The notes below the pieces were generated by a model. It saw nothing but the letters and a program-made list of their open reading frames with translations. It was not told the DNA's origin and ran no database searches. Shown piece after piece: positions 37,142-45,766 of a stretch of 64,000 bases of DNA; within the stretch, counting starts at the first letter, position 1; each line of letters begins with the position of its first letter. Made by a program: the position numbers and the translations under genes. This DNA comes from Microbulbifer elongatus (lineage in GTDB: Bacteria > Pseudomonadota > Gammaproteobacteria > Pseudomonadales > Cellvibrionaceae): positions 744,001 to 808,000 of the forward strand of contig NZ_JAIVKJ010000002.1 of NCBI RefSeq assembly GCF_020524885.1, written 5' to 3'.

Positions 37142-38353
37142 GTGAAATACGCAGTCTTCAAATTTTTTCCATCCCTTGCGCGGGCTCTGCCCCTCGCGGT
37201 TGCGCTGACCGGAGGCCTGTTGCTGGCAGGCGGTTGCGAGCGCAATGCACCCGACGCCCAGTCAGGAGCCGATAAGCCCGCGGCGCCGGCACAAGTAATC
37301 AATGCAGCCGCCGCGGATGCATTCTCTACCGAGTACTGGCAGGCGGGGCAAGCGCAGGTAATTGACCTGGAGGCCGCAGGGCAGGCGTTGCAGCGGGAGG
37401 TGATGCAGTTACTGGAGTCACCTACTGAAGATCACCTGGAGGCCGCCAAGCTGGCCTGGCTTGACGCACACCGGGAACTGGCCGGTGCTCTGCCGTTTAT
37501 TATGGTGGCTTTCTCACCTGCGGATTTGCAGCAGCAGGGTAGTGACCTGTTACTGGCTCTGAACAGTTGGCCAGTGCAGGCCGGATATCTGGATACGGTA
37601 CCGGGCTACTCCACCAGCGGCATCGTCAACGACACTGCCATCGAATTGACCCTGGCCAATTTGCGCAAGCAGCACCGCCTCACTGCTCACGAGGAGGCCA
37701 GCACTGGGTTTCACGCGCTGGAGGTCATGTTGTGGGGGCCGACCAGTGAGCGCACTGCAGAGCAGTTTGCCCGTGCGAACGGGGGCGAGCACCCTGAAGC
37801 CCAGGCTTCCAATCGCCGCCGCGAACTGACCCGATTGATCACCGAGGGTATCAACGAGGACCTTTCCAGCCTGGCGGCGCGCTGGCCTCTTGCGGCCAAC
37901 GATCTTTCGCAGCGTTATCTGGCCAAGGCGCCGGCGGCGCGACTGCAATGGATCCGGCGGGCACACATCGACCTGCTGCGCAAAGAAGTATTGCCGCGGG
38001 TGCCGGAAAGTTCTGAAAGCGATGTGGAAAGCCCGCTCGCCGCGGACTCCAAGCAGGCAATACTCGCGACCCTGCGCAATCTTCAGGCCAGTTGGCTGCC
38101 AGAAGGTGGGGGTGGACTGGCAGACCTGATGCTGGATCGCCACCAGACTTCGGCGCTGGCGCAGACGTTTGCGCAGCTCGAAGAGCGGTTACTGAAGATG
38201 GAAGATCCCATCGAACTGGCGGCACCGGCGGAACTGCAGCGCGGCCGCCAGCAAATTGAGGCTCTGCTGGGATTGATCTCTGGTGACACCGAGGTACCTG
38301 CGCGGGAGGAAGAAATGACACCGGTGAGCGTGACCATGCCTGCTGCTGAATAG
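37142..38353 (+). CDS. Imelysin-family lipoprotein
   Basis: A 403-aa protein with a lipobox (LLLAGGCERN, Cys32) and the imelysin GxHxxE signature in TGFHALEVMLWG, plus QAGYLDTVPGYSTSGIVND and the later helical bundle. Imelysin (EfeO/IrpA-like) proteins are periplasmic, often linked to iron acquisition. No iron-transport partner is adjacent. The GTG start at 37142 is not well supported by an SD but leads directly into the signal sequence. A terminator lies 25 bp downstream. Confidence 0.86.
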   Translation: MKYAVFKFFPSLARALPLAVALTGGLLLAGGCERNAPDAQSGADKPAAPAQVINAAAADAFSTEYWQAGQAQVIDLEAAGQALQREVMQLLESPTEDHLEAAKLAWLDAHRELAGALPFIMVAFSPADLQQQGSDLLLALNSWPVQAGYLDTVPGYSTSGIVNDTAIELTLANLRKQHRLTAHEEASTGFHALEVMLWGPTSERTAEQFARANGGEHPEAQASNRRRELTRLITEGINEDLSSLAARWPLAANDLSQRYLAKAPAARLQWIRRAHIDLLRKEVLPRVPESSESDVESPLAADSKQAILATLRNLQASWLPEGGGGLADLMLDRHQTSALAQTFAQLEERLLKMEDPIELAAPAELQRGRQQIEALLGLISGDTEVPAREEEMTPVSVTMPAAE

Positions 38354-38378
38354 CGCTCGTTAGTCTTTCTCCAGACGC

Positions 38379-38407
38379 AAAAAACCCAGGCAATGCCTGG
38401 GTTTTTT
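38379..38407. terminator. Bidirectional intrinsic terminator
   Basis: AAAAAACCCAGGC near the left and GCCTGGGTTTTTT on the right, tightly closed loop. Serves the imelysin gene on + and the MepK-like gene on -, 25 bp from its stop. Confidence 0.9.
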
Positions 38408-38431
38408 GGTTTTGGCCAGCGTGGCTGGTGA

Positions 38432-38965
38432 TTACCAGCGACGTACCGGACCAGTGTCGACGTGTACGAAGTTACTCTTCGGGTAGTAACCCACACCGCC
38501 AGCTTTCAGGTCCAGTGCTGCGCGGCGCAGTTTGGACAGAGCGACACCCGGCATACGAATGTCCAGTGCCATACCGCGGGTGTGGTAGCTTCGGCGTGCC
38601 ACACCACGGCCCGCTGCGCGGAGCTTGGCGTTGGTCTTGGGCGAGCGATATCCGGAGATGATCTCGACTTCGCCGTTGTAGTTCAGTTTCTCTTTCAGCT
38701 TGTACACGATATCGAACAGTTTCGGGTCCATACGTGTAACTTCGTTGGCGCGGTGGTCGCGCAGCAGACGGTTGAATTGCTTCAGGCCGCTGCTTGAGTA
38801 GTCGCCGTCCGCCCAGTAAGCGGTACTCAGGCGCTCACCGGTGTGCAGGTTACGCATCTTCAAAGTGCGTGACTTGCCTACTTTTGCCAGTGCGGGGCCG
38901 GCTGAAACCGCCGCCGCGGTAGCTGCAGAAACTGCCAAAAACCTGCGTCGTGAAAGTTCTTTCAT
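38432..38965 (-). CDS. mepK: MepK-like murein endopeptidase (DUF882 / M15), Tat-exported
   Basis: A 177-aa protein with a Tat signal (ELSRRRFLAVSAATAAAVSA, cleavage near ALA27). The M15/LAS-type zinc site shows as SYHTRGMALDIRMPG and FVHVDTGPV, preceded by EIISGYRSPKTNAKLR. E. coli MepK (YcbK) cleaves 3-3 cross-links made by L,D-transpeptidases and is encoded next to ldtD. Here it sits immediately downstream of three LdtD-type genes on the same strand, although 490 bp and a possible terminator separate them. 3-3 cross-link makers and a cutter are thus encoded together. Confidence 0.88.
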   Translation of the reverse strand: MKELSRRRFLAVSAATAAAVSAGPALAKVGKSRTLKMRNLHTGERLSTAYWADGDYSSSGLKQFNRLLRDHRANEVTRMDPKLFDIVYKLKEKLNYNGEVEIISGYRSPKTNAKLRAAGRGVARRSYHTRGMALDIRMPGVALSKLRRAALDLKAGGVGYYPKSNFVHVDTGPVRRW

Positions 38966-39457
38966 ACCCTGTTACCGCCTTTGGTTTAGTAGTGAGTGTT
39001 GCCGTCATGAGCTTCTAGTCTTCGAGTTGCTTCCGGTGCGTCTCGGTATGGCTGCACTGTACGAAAAATAATCATTGGTTACAAACAGATCGATGGTTAT
39101 GGCGAATTGATCAAAAAATAACCTGGTGATTTTTTTCTAGCAGGCTACGGCAATCGAATTTTTTTTATCGCGACGAGGCCTTAAAGCCCCTAAAAATCAG
39201 TGACAACGCTGTCATTGTTAGGAATTAATTTTTCTGCGACTGCTGAGTTCCATTTTCTGCACTATTTCGGGGGACCGGCGGGACTACCGGGTTTTATCGG
39301 CAGTTTATCGGGATTTAGCGGCTGATCGGGGCCTCTGACAAGGCCAGACCTCACAGTATCGGCCCCTATATAAGGAAGAAGGCGGTGGAGGTTTTACTCA
39401 ATAAGAAGGACAAAGGGGGCCTGGGTGAGCGTCTTCATACCAGAAGGCCCCTTTGGG
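38966..39457. other. 492-bp gap between mepK and the ldt cluster
   Basis: No gene is seen. It is AT-rich in the middle (39060-39250), with a small dyad TGACA-N4-TGTCA at 39201-39214. It should contain the promoter for the minus-strand mepK gene, but I could not fix -10/-35 elements with confidence. Confidence 0.4.
39412..39454 (-). terminator. Possible terminator of the ldt cluster
   Basis: AAAGGGGGCCT pairs with AGGCCCCTTT with one bulged base around a 22-nt loop, just after the first Ldt gene's stop. The U-tract is short, so this is moderate evidence only. Confidence 0.45.
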
Positions 39458-40933
39458 TCAGTTACCCACAGAGGACTTATCCCGGTGGTAGATGTCCGGG
39501 CGGAAGTGCACTTTGCCCAAGGCGTCCACCCAGGCGGTCAGGTAGGTAATGAATAGCCTGGGCGGGGCATCCACCTTGATGGTGACCGATTCATCACCAG
39601 TGGTCGCCTGTGCCACCCGTGTTCTGTCCCACCCCTGGGGGCCCAGTAGGGCATAGGCCAGCTCTTCAGGCTCTTGCAGCCGGATACAGCCATGGCTGAA
39701 AGCCCGGTGCCGGTGTTCGAACAGGCTCTGGGCCTGGGTGTCGTGCAGGAAAATTGCCTGTTTGTTGGGTATCACAAATTTCACCCGTCCCAGCGTATTG
39801 CCGGGCCCGGAGATTTGTCGCAGGGTGGCCTTGCCTCTGGCTGCGCTCTGGATACCTTCGTCGCTGATGGGTTTGGTGGTATTGGTGCCGTACTTCACTA
39901 CCCGGTAACCGCGTTTGTGCATGGCTTCGGGGTTGTTGCGCGCCTTGGGTAAAAGATCGGTGAGCAGAATGCTGCGGGGCACTGTCCAGGTTGGATTGAA
40001 TACCACCGAAACCACCTTGGTGGTCATATCCGGGGTCCGTTTACTGCTTTTTCCCACCACCGTTTTCATCGACAGCACCACGCGCTGTTGATCAATCAAT
40101 TGCAGCTGGTAGTTCGGTACGTTTACCAGGATATAACGTTTACCCGGTTTGTCGGGAAGCTTGTCCCAGCGTTCAGCATTGATTTCCAACAGACGCGCCA
40201 ACTCCTCTGGCGACCGCTCCAGTTCCTTCAGGGTAACGCTATCGGCGATACCGGTAACGGTTAAACCATGCCGGCGCTGGTAGGACTCCACTGCCAGCTG
40301 CAGCCCGGCGTCATAAAGGTCTGCGTAGCGATCCTGGTTGTCACTGGTGGCGACCACTGGTCCGGGCTGGCCGTGATAGTCACCGAAAAGTTCCAGTAAC
40401 TTGCGCAGTTGTGCCACCCGCTGGCTCTGGTCGCCCGCGCGGAGAGTCGCCCCGGGAGAGACGGGCTGCCACTGTTCTGCCAGTTTGCGGTAGCGCGCGG
40501 CCTGTTCGCGCAGGCTGTTGCCCGCGGTGGCGAAATTCAACACACTGTCTTTACTTGAGTTTTGTTCGACTTCCCCGACGTTCTTGCTGTGTTTCCCTGT
40601 AGTCTCTTCCAGTGCTATTTCTGATGTTGGCTGCACATCGCCCTGTGTATCTTCCTGGTCATCTTTCTGTTCGTCATTCTGTTCATCGTTTTGTGTTTTT
40701 TGCTGTGGCTGGGCAGGTTCTATTTTTTCGGGGCCCGCCTTTTTTTCAGCAGCGTTCGGCGCAACCTGATTCTCTTGGTTTACCTGGGGGGCAGCCATTT
40801 CTTCCGTGAAGGTGTATGCAGTGATCGGCAGCAGTGCACAGCAACTCACCGCCACGATGGCGTAAAAGTGACAGGCGCTGGCTTGTCGATAATGCGGTCT
40901 TGTGAAAATGGTACTGCTCATGGGAACCCCCAT
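39458..40933 (-). CDS. LdtD/YcbB-type L,D-transpeptidase, paralogue 1 (short)
   Basis: Up to 491 aa. A signal anchor (ACHFYAIVAVSCCALLPITA) is followed by a 90-residue Gln/Glu/Asp-rich linker (QNDEQNDEQKDDQEDTQGD), a peptidoglycan-binding-1-like domain (QLAVESYQRRHGLTVTG) and the YkuD domain with catalytic Cys416 in FSHGCIRLQEPEEL; it ends with WVDALGKVHFRPDIYHRD. The YcbB scaffold domain is missing and is replaced by the linker. ATG 40933 follows the previous gene's stop by 3 nt; ATG 40921 is an alternative. Family enzymes make 3-3 peptidoglycan cross-links. Confidence 0.9.
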   Translation of the reverse strand: MGVPMSSTIFTRPHYRQASACHFYAIVAVSCCALLPITAYTFTEEMAAPQVNQENQVAPNAAEKKAGPEKIEPAQPQQKTQNDEQNDEQKDDQEDTQGDVQPTSEIALEETTGKHSKNVGEVEQNSSKDSVLNFATAGNSLREQAARYRKLAEQWQPVSPGATLRAGDQSQRVAQLRKLLELFGDYHGQPGPVVATSDNQDRYADLYDAGLQLAVESYQRRHGLTVTGIADSVTLKELERSPEELARLLEINAERWDKLPDKPGKRYILVNVPNYQLQLIDQQRVVLSMKTVVGKSSKRTPDMTTKVVSVVFNPTWTVPRSILLTDLLPKARNNPEAMHKRGYRVVKYGTNTTKPISDEGIQSAARGKATLRQISGPGNTLGRVKFVIPNKQAIFLHDTQAQSLFEHRHRAFSHGCIRLQEPEELAYALLGPQGWDRTRVAQATTGDESVTIKVDAPPRLFITYLTAWVDALGKVHFRPDIYHRDKSSVGN

Positions 40934-40936
40934 TCC

Positions 40937-42262
40937 TCACTGCGCTGTGCTGCCTGCGGGCTGATCACGGTGGTAAATGTCGGGGCGAAAATTCAGCAGC
41001 CCCTCTTCGTCCACCCAGGCAGTCCAGTAAACAATATGTACCGGGATTGGTTGGTCCAGCTCGACAGCGCGGGTACGGCTGCCACTGGTGTATCGGGTAA
41101 GGCGTTCCGTATTCCACTTGCCGGGGCGTGAGCCCTGATTGGCGAGCACGAGCTGCGCGAATTCCTGGGGTTTTTCCAGCCGTATACAGCCGTGGCTATA
41201 GGCGCGGGTGCTGCGGCTAAACAGGTTTTTCATTTGCGTGTCGTGAAGAAAAATTGCGTGCTGGTTGGGAATGATAAATTTGAGTCGACCCAATGCATTG
41301 CCCTCACCGCCACGTTGTCGCAGTGCCACGCTACCCAGACGCAGGGCTCGCAGGTTGCGGCCACTGAAAGGCACAGATTTTCCGCTGTTGTTGACCAGTC
41401 GGTACCCCTTGGCGGAGAGGTTGGCACTCCCCTTCGGTAACAGTTCGCGCAAGGCGATATTTCTCGGTACCGTCCAAGTGGGGTTGAACACAACACGGGT
41501 AAGGCGGGTACTCAATTGCGGCGTCTGATGCTTGGGTTTTCCCACCACGACGCGCATGCGGTACTGCTCCTGCTCTCCCTCCAGTACCCGCAGAGTGAAT
41601 TCCGGGATATTGACCACGATGTGCCGGGGCCCGAGATCTTTGGGCATTTTCTCCCAGCGCTCGAGGTTGGCTTGAAGAGTCGCGAGGCGACGGGCTGGTG
41701 GTGTGTTCAGGTGCTCGCGGGTGGTGCGGTCGACAACACCATCGGGATTCAGGCCGTGGCGCCGCTGAAAGCGTTCGACCGCGCGGCGCACATCGGCGTC
41801 AAACAGCTCTGCCGCAGCTTTGCTTTTTTCTGATTTCTGACCTTCATCCAGCGCCGCAGTGGCCATGTCGTTTGCGGTGGGCAGGTCGCCATACAGCATT
41901 AACAGGCTGCGGAGCTCTTTGACGCGCGGGTCACGCACTCCTGGCGCCAATGTCTGTCCTGCGGTTAGTGGTCGCCAGTGCTCGCCATCGCTTAGTGCGC
42001 GGTAGCGCGCAAGCTCTTCACGCATCAGCGCATACTGGCGCCCGTAGGGCGTGTAGGGACTATAAGAGCCGGAAGCGGTGGCAAATTCGGCGCGCTCGAC
42101 AGGGGTGATCTGTTGCTCTGATGCCGGTGGTGACGTCTGCTGTCCGGTTGCGTCGGACGAGGTGGATTCCACTGCAGCGGAATCCAGCGCGGCTGTCTCC
42201 ATGGAGAGCGATATCACGACCGCAGCGCCCAAGTTCCGTTGAATACCCAGTCTGTTACCCAT
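40937..42262 (-). CDS. LdtD/YcbB-type L,D-transpeptidase, paralogue 2 (short)
   Basis: A 441-aa protein. ATG 42262 is chosen because CAGGGG lies 7 nt upstream and a signal-like segment (NLGAAVVISLSMETAALDSA) follows. A Ser/Thr/Gln-rich linker (about 25-70) leads into a peptidoglycan-binding-like domain (AVERFQRRHGLNPDGVV) and the YkuD domain with the active-site motif YSHGCIRLEKPQEF; it ends WVDEEGLLNFRPDIYHRD. Like paralogue 1 it lacks the scaffold domain. It is separated from paralogue 1 by 3 nt and from paralogue 3 by 245 bp with a hairpin. Confidence 0.91.
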   Translation of the reverse strand: MGNRLGIQRNLGAAVVISLSMETAALDSAAVESTSSDATGQQTSPPASEQQITPVERAEFATASGSYSPYTPYGRQYALMREELARYRALSDGEHWRPLTAGQTLAPGVRDPRVKELRSLLMLYGDLPTANDMATAALDEGQKSEKSKAAAELFDADVRRAVERFQRRHGLNPDGVVDRTTREHLNTPPARRLATLQANLERWEKMPKDLGPRHIVVNIPEFTLRVLEGEQEQYRMRVVVGKPKHQTPQLSTRLTRVVFNPTWTVPRNIALRELLPKGSANLSAKGYRLVNNSGKSVPFSGRNLRALRLGSVALRQRGGEGNALGRLKFIIPNQHAIFLHDTQMKNLFSRSTRAYSHGCIRLEKPQEFAQLVLANQGSRPGKWNTERLTRYTSGSRTRAVELDQPIPVHIVYWTAWVDEEGLLNFRPDIYHRDQPAGSTAQ

Positions 42263-42427
42263 CTTTGACCCCTGAACAAGTGCCAAACGGCCGTATGGCC
42301 GTAAAAACATGGATTGAGCCCGGGAATGTACGGGCGAACCCTGTGTTTCTAATTGGTAACTTGTGACCGGATTGGCGCCAAATACGATTGGGGTATTCGG
42401 ATGGAGGCTTTGCAGTGGATTCGGAAT

Positions 42428-42458
42428 AACTACCGGGTGGATCCTCCACCCGGTAGTT
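42428..42458. repeat. Perfect 14-bp inverted repeat (hairpin) between Ldt genes
   Basis: AACTACCGGGTGGA, loop TCC, TCCACCCGGTAGTT, about 50 bp downstream of the paralogue 3 stop and upstream of paralogue 2. There is no T-run on either side, so a classic terminator is unlikely; an attenuator, RNA-stability element or protein site are alternatives. Confidence 0.75.
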
Positions 42459-42507
42459 CAGTGGGCAGTGAGAGAAGTGCGTTTATACGAGCAATATCAC
42501 GTGTTTG

Positions 42508-44451
42508 TTACTGGAACTGGTTAACCGCAAGGCCATCTTTTCCGTAGATATCCGGCCGGAAGTGCATGCGACCCTGGCCATCAACCCAGGCGGTCCAGTA
42601 GGTGAGATAGACCTTCACGTTCTGGCTCATACGGACTTCGGTGGTCTCGTCGCCGGTGGTCAGCTGTTCAATACGATAGCGGCTCCAGTCACCGGGTTCG
42701 TCTCGCAGCAGTATCTCCGCCAGCTGGCGTGGCTTGGCCAGTCGCACACAGCCGTGGCTGTAGTCGCGATCGGTGAGGCCGAACAGGCTCTTGGCGCGGG
42801 TGTCGTGCAGGTAAATGTCGTCGGAGTTGGGGATCTCGAACTTGATCCGGCCGAGGATATTCTGCTCGCCACCTTTCTGGCGCATCAGGAAGCCACCGGC
42901 GGCAGCGCGCCCGAGGTTCTGTGAGGTCAGGGGCAGGTATTCACCGCTGCCATTGACTACCCGGTATCCCATGTTTTCCATGCCGTGGGGGTTGGCGCGG
43001 GCTTTCGGCAGAATTTCTTTCACCAGAATGCTGCGCGGCACCGTCCAAGTGGGGTTGAACACCACGCGCGCGACGCGGGTATTGATCTCCGGGGTCTGGT
43101 GGATTTTCTTGCCGACCACAACGTTCATCGACAGCTTGATGCGATCGCGCTCGACATAGTTAAGGGTGTAACCGGGAACGTTGACCTGGATAAAGCGCTC
43201 TCCCAGATTGGCGGGCAGCTTTTCCCGGCGACGGATATTGGCCTCGATGATATGTGCGCGCGCGGTTGGGGATATGTTCAGGCGCTCCCGGGTCTGCTTG
43301 CCCACGATACCATCGGGTTTCAGCCCGTGGCGGATCTGGAAGCGTACCACTGCCTGATGCAGGCTCTGGTCAAACTTCTTACTGTTCATGTCGCCGTAGC
43401 CGTAGTAATCCCCGTACACCGCGAGCATGTTGCGCAGGTGGATTACGTTGTTGTGCTTGGCGCCAATGGTCATCGCCGGACCGGCGGGCAGGGGGCGCCA
43501 GCGTCCGGAGGCAGCCATATTGCGGTAGCGGGCCAGCTCTTCGCGCAGGGCCTGGGCATCGCTGCCGAAGGGGGTGTTTTCCTCAATCAGCAGGCCCTCG
43601 CCGTGGCGCGGTGCCAGACCGGAACCTTCATCCTGCAGACTGCGGAAGCGTGGCATCACCCGAGGATAGGTCTGCGGGTAGCTGCGGGTGGAGTAACGCG
43701 CGGAATGGCTGGTGCCATAGCGGGAGCCGTTGCTGTACGTCTGCCCCTGCGATGAGCGCTGGGTGTAGTAGCGCGAGCGGTCCACGCTCTGGCTGCTGCG
43801 GTTGTAGCCACGGAAATACTGGCGGCCATTGTCATTGGCGGCAAACAGCGTCGGGGTTTCACTGTCAGCGCGGGCGCTCGCCATCATAAAACCGCCGTCG
43901 GTCAGGTTGACCGGGGTCATGTCCTTGCGGCGCAGGCGCGGCTGGTGCTTCGGCGCACTGGGGTTGAGCTTGTCCAGCTGGGTATCCTGGGCATAGGAAA
44001 TAAAGGCATCGGTCAGCAGCACATCGAGCACGGCCGCCATCTGCAGCCGCTGCGGCGTGTCGCGCAGGGTGCGATCGAAGTAGCCCAGGTGATAGCGATA
44101 ATCCACCATGCTGCTGGGGTTGCCGGAGCTGGAAGCGGTGAGCTGCTTCAGCAGGTCGTTGGCAGTATCACTCAGGCTGTAGTTGTCGAACCACAGCAGC
44201 CGGTAGTCGGTGCGGCGGTAGATGCGGCGCACCGCCACCGGGTTGAAAATAGGGTCCTGGGCGGGCCAGGCGTCGGGATTGTCCTCCAGCCAGTTCACCA
44301 GATGCGGGCGCACGGCATTCTCCGGCAGCACCGGGACCGTTTTCTGATTGGCAGTGAAAGCGTAGTAGAGGGCAAACACACACAAGCTGCCGAGAAAGAT
44401 CAACGGCAGCGGCGACTTGCGTTTGCGACGCTCTGGAATGAAATATGACAT
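42508..44451 (-). CDS. ldtD: LdtD/YcbB-type L,D-transpeptidase, full-length paralogue 3
   Basis: A 647-aa protein with the complete LdtD layout: N-terminal anchor helix (LPLIFLGSLCVFALYYAF, 15-32), scaffold domain (about 65-170, LLWFDNYSLSDTANDLLKQL), peptidoglycan-binding-like domain (AVVRFQIRHGLKPDGIVGKQ, 368-387) and YkuD domain with Cys568 in YSHGCVRLAKPRQLAE. Between scaffold and peptidoglycan-binding domain lies an insertion at about 210-270 very rich in Ser, Tyr and Arg (for example YNRSSQSVDRSRYYTQRSSQ). LdtD makes 3-3 cross-links and in E. coli works with PBP1b in envelope stress. It is first of three tandem copies upstream of mepK. Confidence 0.93.
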   Translation of the reverse strand: MSYFIPERRKRKSPLPLIFLGSLCVFALYYAFTANQKTVPVLPENAVRPHLVNWLEDNPDAWPAQDPIFNPVAVRRIYRRTDYRLLWFDNYSLSDTANDLLKQLTASSSGNPSSMVDYRYHLGYFDRTLRDTPQRLQMAAVLDVLLTDAFISYAQDTQLDKLNPSAPKHQPRLRRKDMTPVNLTDGGFMMASARADSETPTLFAANDNGRQYFRGYNRSSQSVDRSRYYTQRSSQGQTYSNGSRYGTSHSARYSTRSYPQTYPRVMPRFRSLQDEGSGLAPRHGEGLLIEENTPFGSDAQALREELARYRNMAASGRWRPLPAGPAMTIGAKHNNVIHLRNMLAVYGDYYGYGDMNSKKFDQSLHQAVVRFQIRHGLKPDGIVGKQTRERLNISPTARAHIIEANIRRREKLPANLGERFIQVNVPGYTLNYVERDRIKLSMNVVVGKKIHQTPEINTRVARVVFNPTWTVPRSILVKEILPKARANPHGMENMGYRVVNGSGEYLPLTSQNLGRAAAGGFLMRQKGGEQNILGRIKFEIPNSDDIYLHDTRAKSLFGLTDRDYSHGCVRLAKPRQLAEILLRDEPGDWSRYRIEQLTTGDETTEVRMSQNVKVYLTYWTAWVDGQGRMHFRPDIYGKDGLAVNQFQ

Positions 44452-44867
44452 GGTACCTCAGCGATACTGCAGGGCGCCGGTTTACAGTGCGGAAGCCGGG
44501 TGCCCGATCGTTCATACCTTCCCAACCTTCGGCGCACCTTTCCTGAATTGATTGACGACACTAGGCCGTCAACGGCGCACCTTAGTCGAGCATCCCGCGC
44601 GACCTTCCTTTTATAGAGACGGATATCGAGAGCACTTTGCGCGTTTCTCAACATCCGCCTGCCTGTGAAATTAAGTATGGCAACAAATGCGAAATTTGCT
44701 TGGCGCGGGCTTCATTTCACTTTAGGAGACGGCCGATGCCTGTAAAGACTGGTGCGAAAAATGAGTGATCTGGCGCAATTGGCCGGGACTTCGACGTCAA
44801 AATGACACTTAGTCCGCGATCGCGGAAGTTAATTGGCCTGATATCGTGCAGCTGCAATGGTGGTTGC
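44452..44867. other. 416-bp promoter region upstream of the ldt cluster
   Basis: No gene is seen. A 14-bp perfect palindrome TCCGCGATCGCGGA lies at 44813-44826. The gap should carry the promoter of the minus-strand ldt cluster and the end of the NRDE gene transcript; no clear terminator was found. Confidence 0.4.
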
Positions 44868-45692
44868 TCAGTCGACGCCACAATCGCGATACTCAAAGTG
44901 GCGTGGTTCACCTGTGACCCTTCCATCCGTATAAGTCTGTTCCCACAGCTGGATGCCGCCATCTGTGTTTACTGCGACCAGTGTGCTTGCGCGGGTTCCG
45001 TAGCCTCCGCTCAAGCTGGTGTCGCCGAGTTCTCCGTCTTGGATGTGCACGAAGATCGATGAAAGGGCCGATTCCATGGCTGTGCCCACACCGGTATCGG
45101 GGAGCTGTGGTTCCGGCGCGCGGGTGTCATCGGCGAGCAATGCCAATGCCGGTGTGACGAAGTTTTCCGTGTCCAGGCGGTCGGGGAGGGCGCCCACCAG
45201 GTGGGCGAGGCAGCGGCTGCCGTTTCGGACCTTGGGCCAGGGCGCATCGGGGGCACCATTGGAGATCCCGTGCACGCCAGGAGTCATGGCAAAAGGTGCG
45301 TGGCGATTACCCGCACACACCAGGGGTTCTTTTGCCCGGAGATCAAACAGCAGGGCGTTGAATCCCCGATACCGCGTTCCGTTTATTGCTGAGGAAAAGC
45401 GCTCTGGCGTCTGGCCGCCGCGGAGAAAACTGACCGGAATCTCCCCGCGGGACAGAACCCCGGGAGGCTCCGGCGTGCCCGGCTCCCTGATATTGGTCAC
45501 TGCCGCTACTCGCCCCCCGGGGGTGACGCCGAGCCATGTACCTCCGGCCTCCAGGTCGCGGCCGGCGGTGACTACTCCGTCTCCCCAGGGGGCTGCGGGT
45601 GCGGTTGGGCGGCGGTAAAACTCATCCCGGTTAGCCAGCAGGATCAGCGGATACCGGGGGTGCTGTTGGTAAGCTATCAGTAGCAGGCACAT
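44868..45692 (-). CDS. NRDE-family protein (TANGO2-like)
   Basis: A 274-aa protein with MCLLLIAYQQHP, the signature LLANRDEFYRRPTAP (NRDE) and ISNGAPDAPWPKV. The conserved Cys2 after Met fits an N-terminal nucleophile fold. TANGO2 relatives have been linked to heme or acyl-CoA handling, but the bacterial function is unsettled. ATG 45692 is preferred to ATG 45710 so that Cys follows Met. Divergent from lgt. Confidence 0.87.
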   Translation of the reverse strand: MCLLLIAYQQHPRYPLILLANRDEFYRRPTAPAAPWGDGVVTAGRDLEAGGTWLGVTPGGRVAAVTNIREPGTPEPPGVLSRGEIPVSFLRGGQTPERFSSAINGTRYRGFNALLFDLRAKEPLVCAGNRHAPFAMTPGVHGISNGAPDAPWPKVRNGSRCLAHLVGALPDRLDTENFVTPALALLADDTRAPEPQLPDTGVGTAMESALSSIFVHIQDGELGDTSLSGGYGTRASTLVAVNTDGGIQLWEQTYTDGRVTGEPRHFEYRDCGVD

Positions 45693-45766
45693 AGCGACGG
45701 TGTCTCGCATTTCTTAATTCGTAAATGCCATAATAACGCCCTCTTCCAAATTACCGCGGTTCGAGC

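Noticed and set aside
44813-44826. Palindrome TCCGCGATCGCGGA as a regulator site
   Set aside because: Short GC-rich palindromes with GCGATCGC are frequent; single occurrence and no matching regulator in the window.
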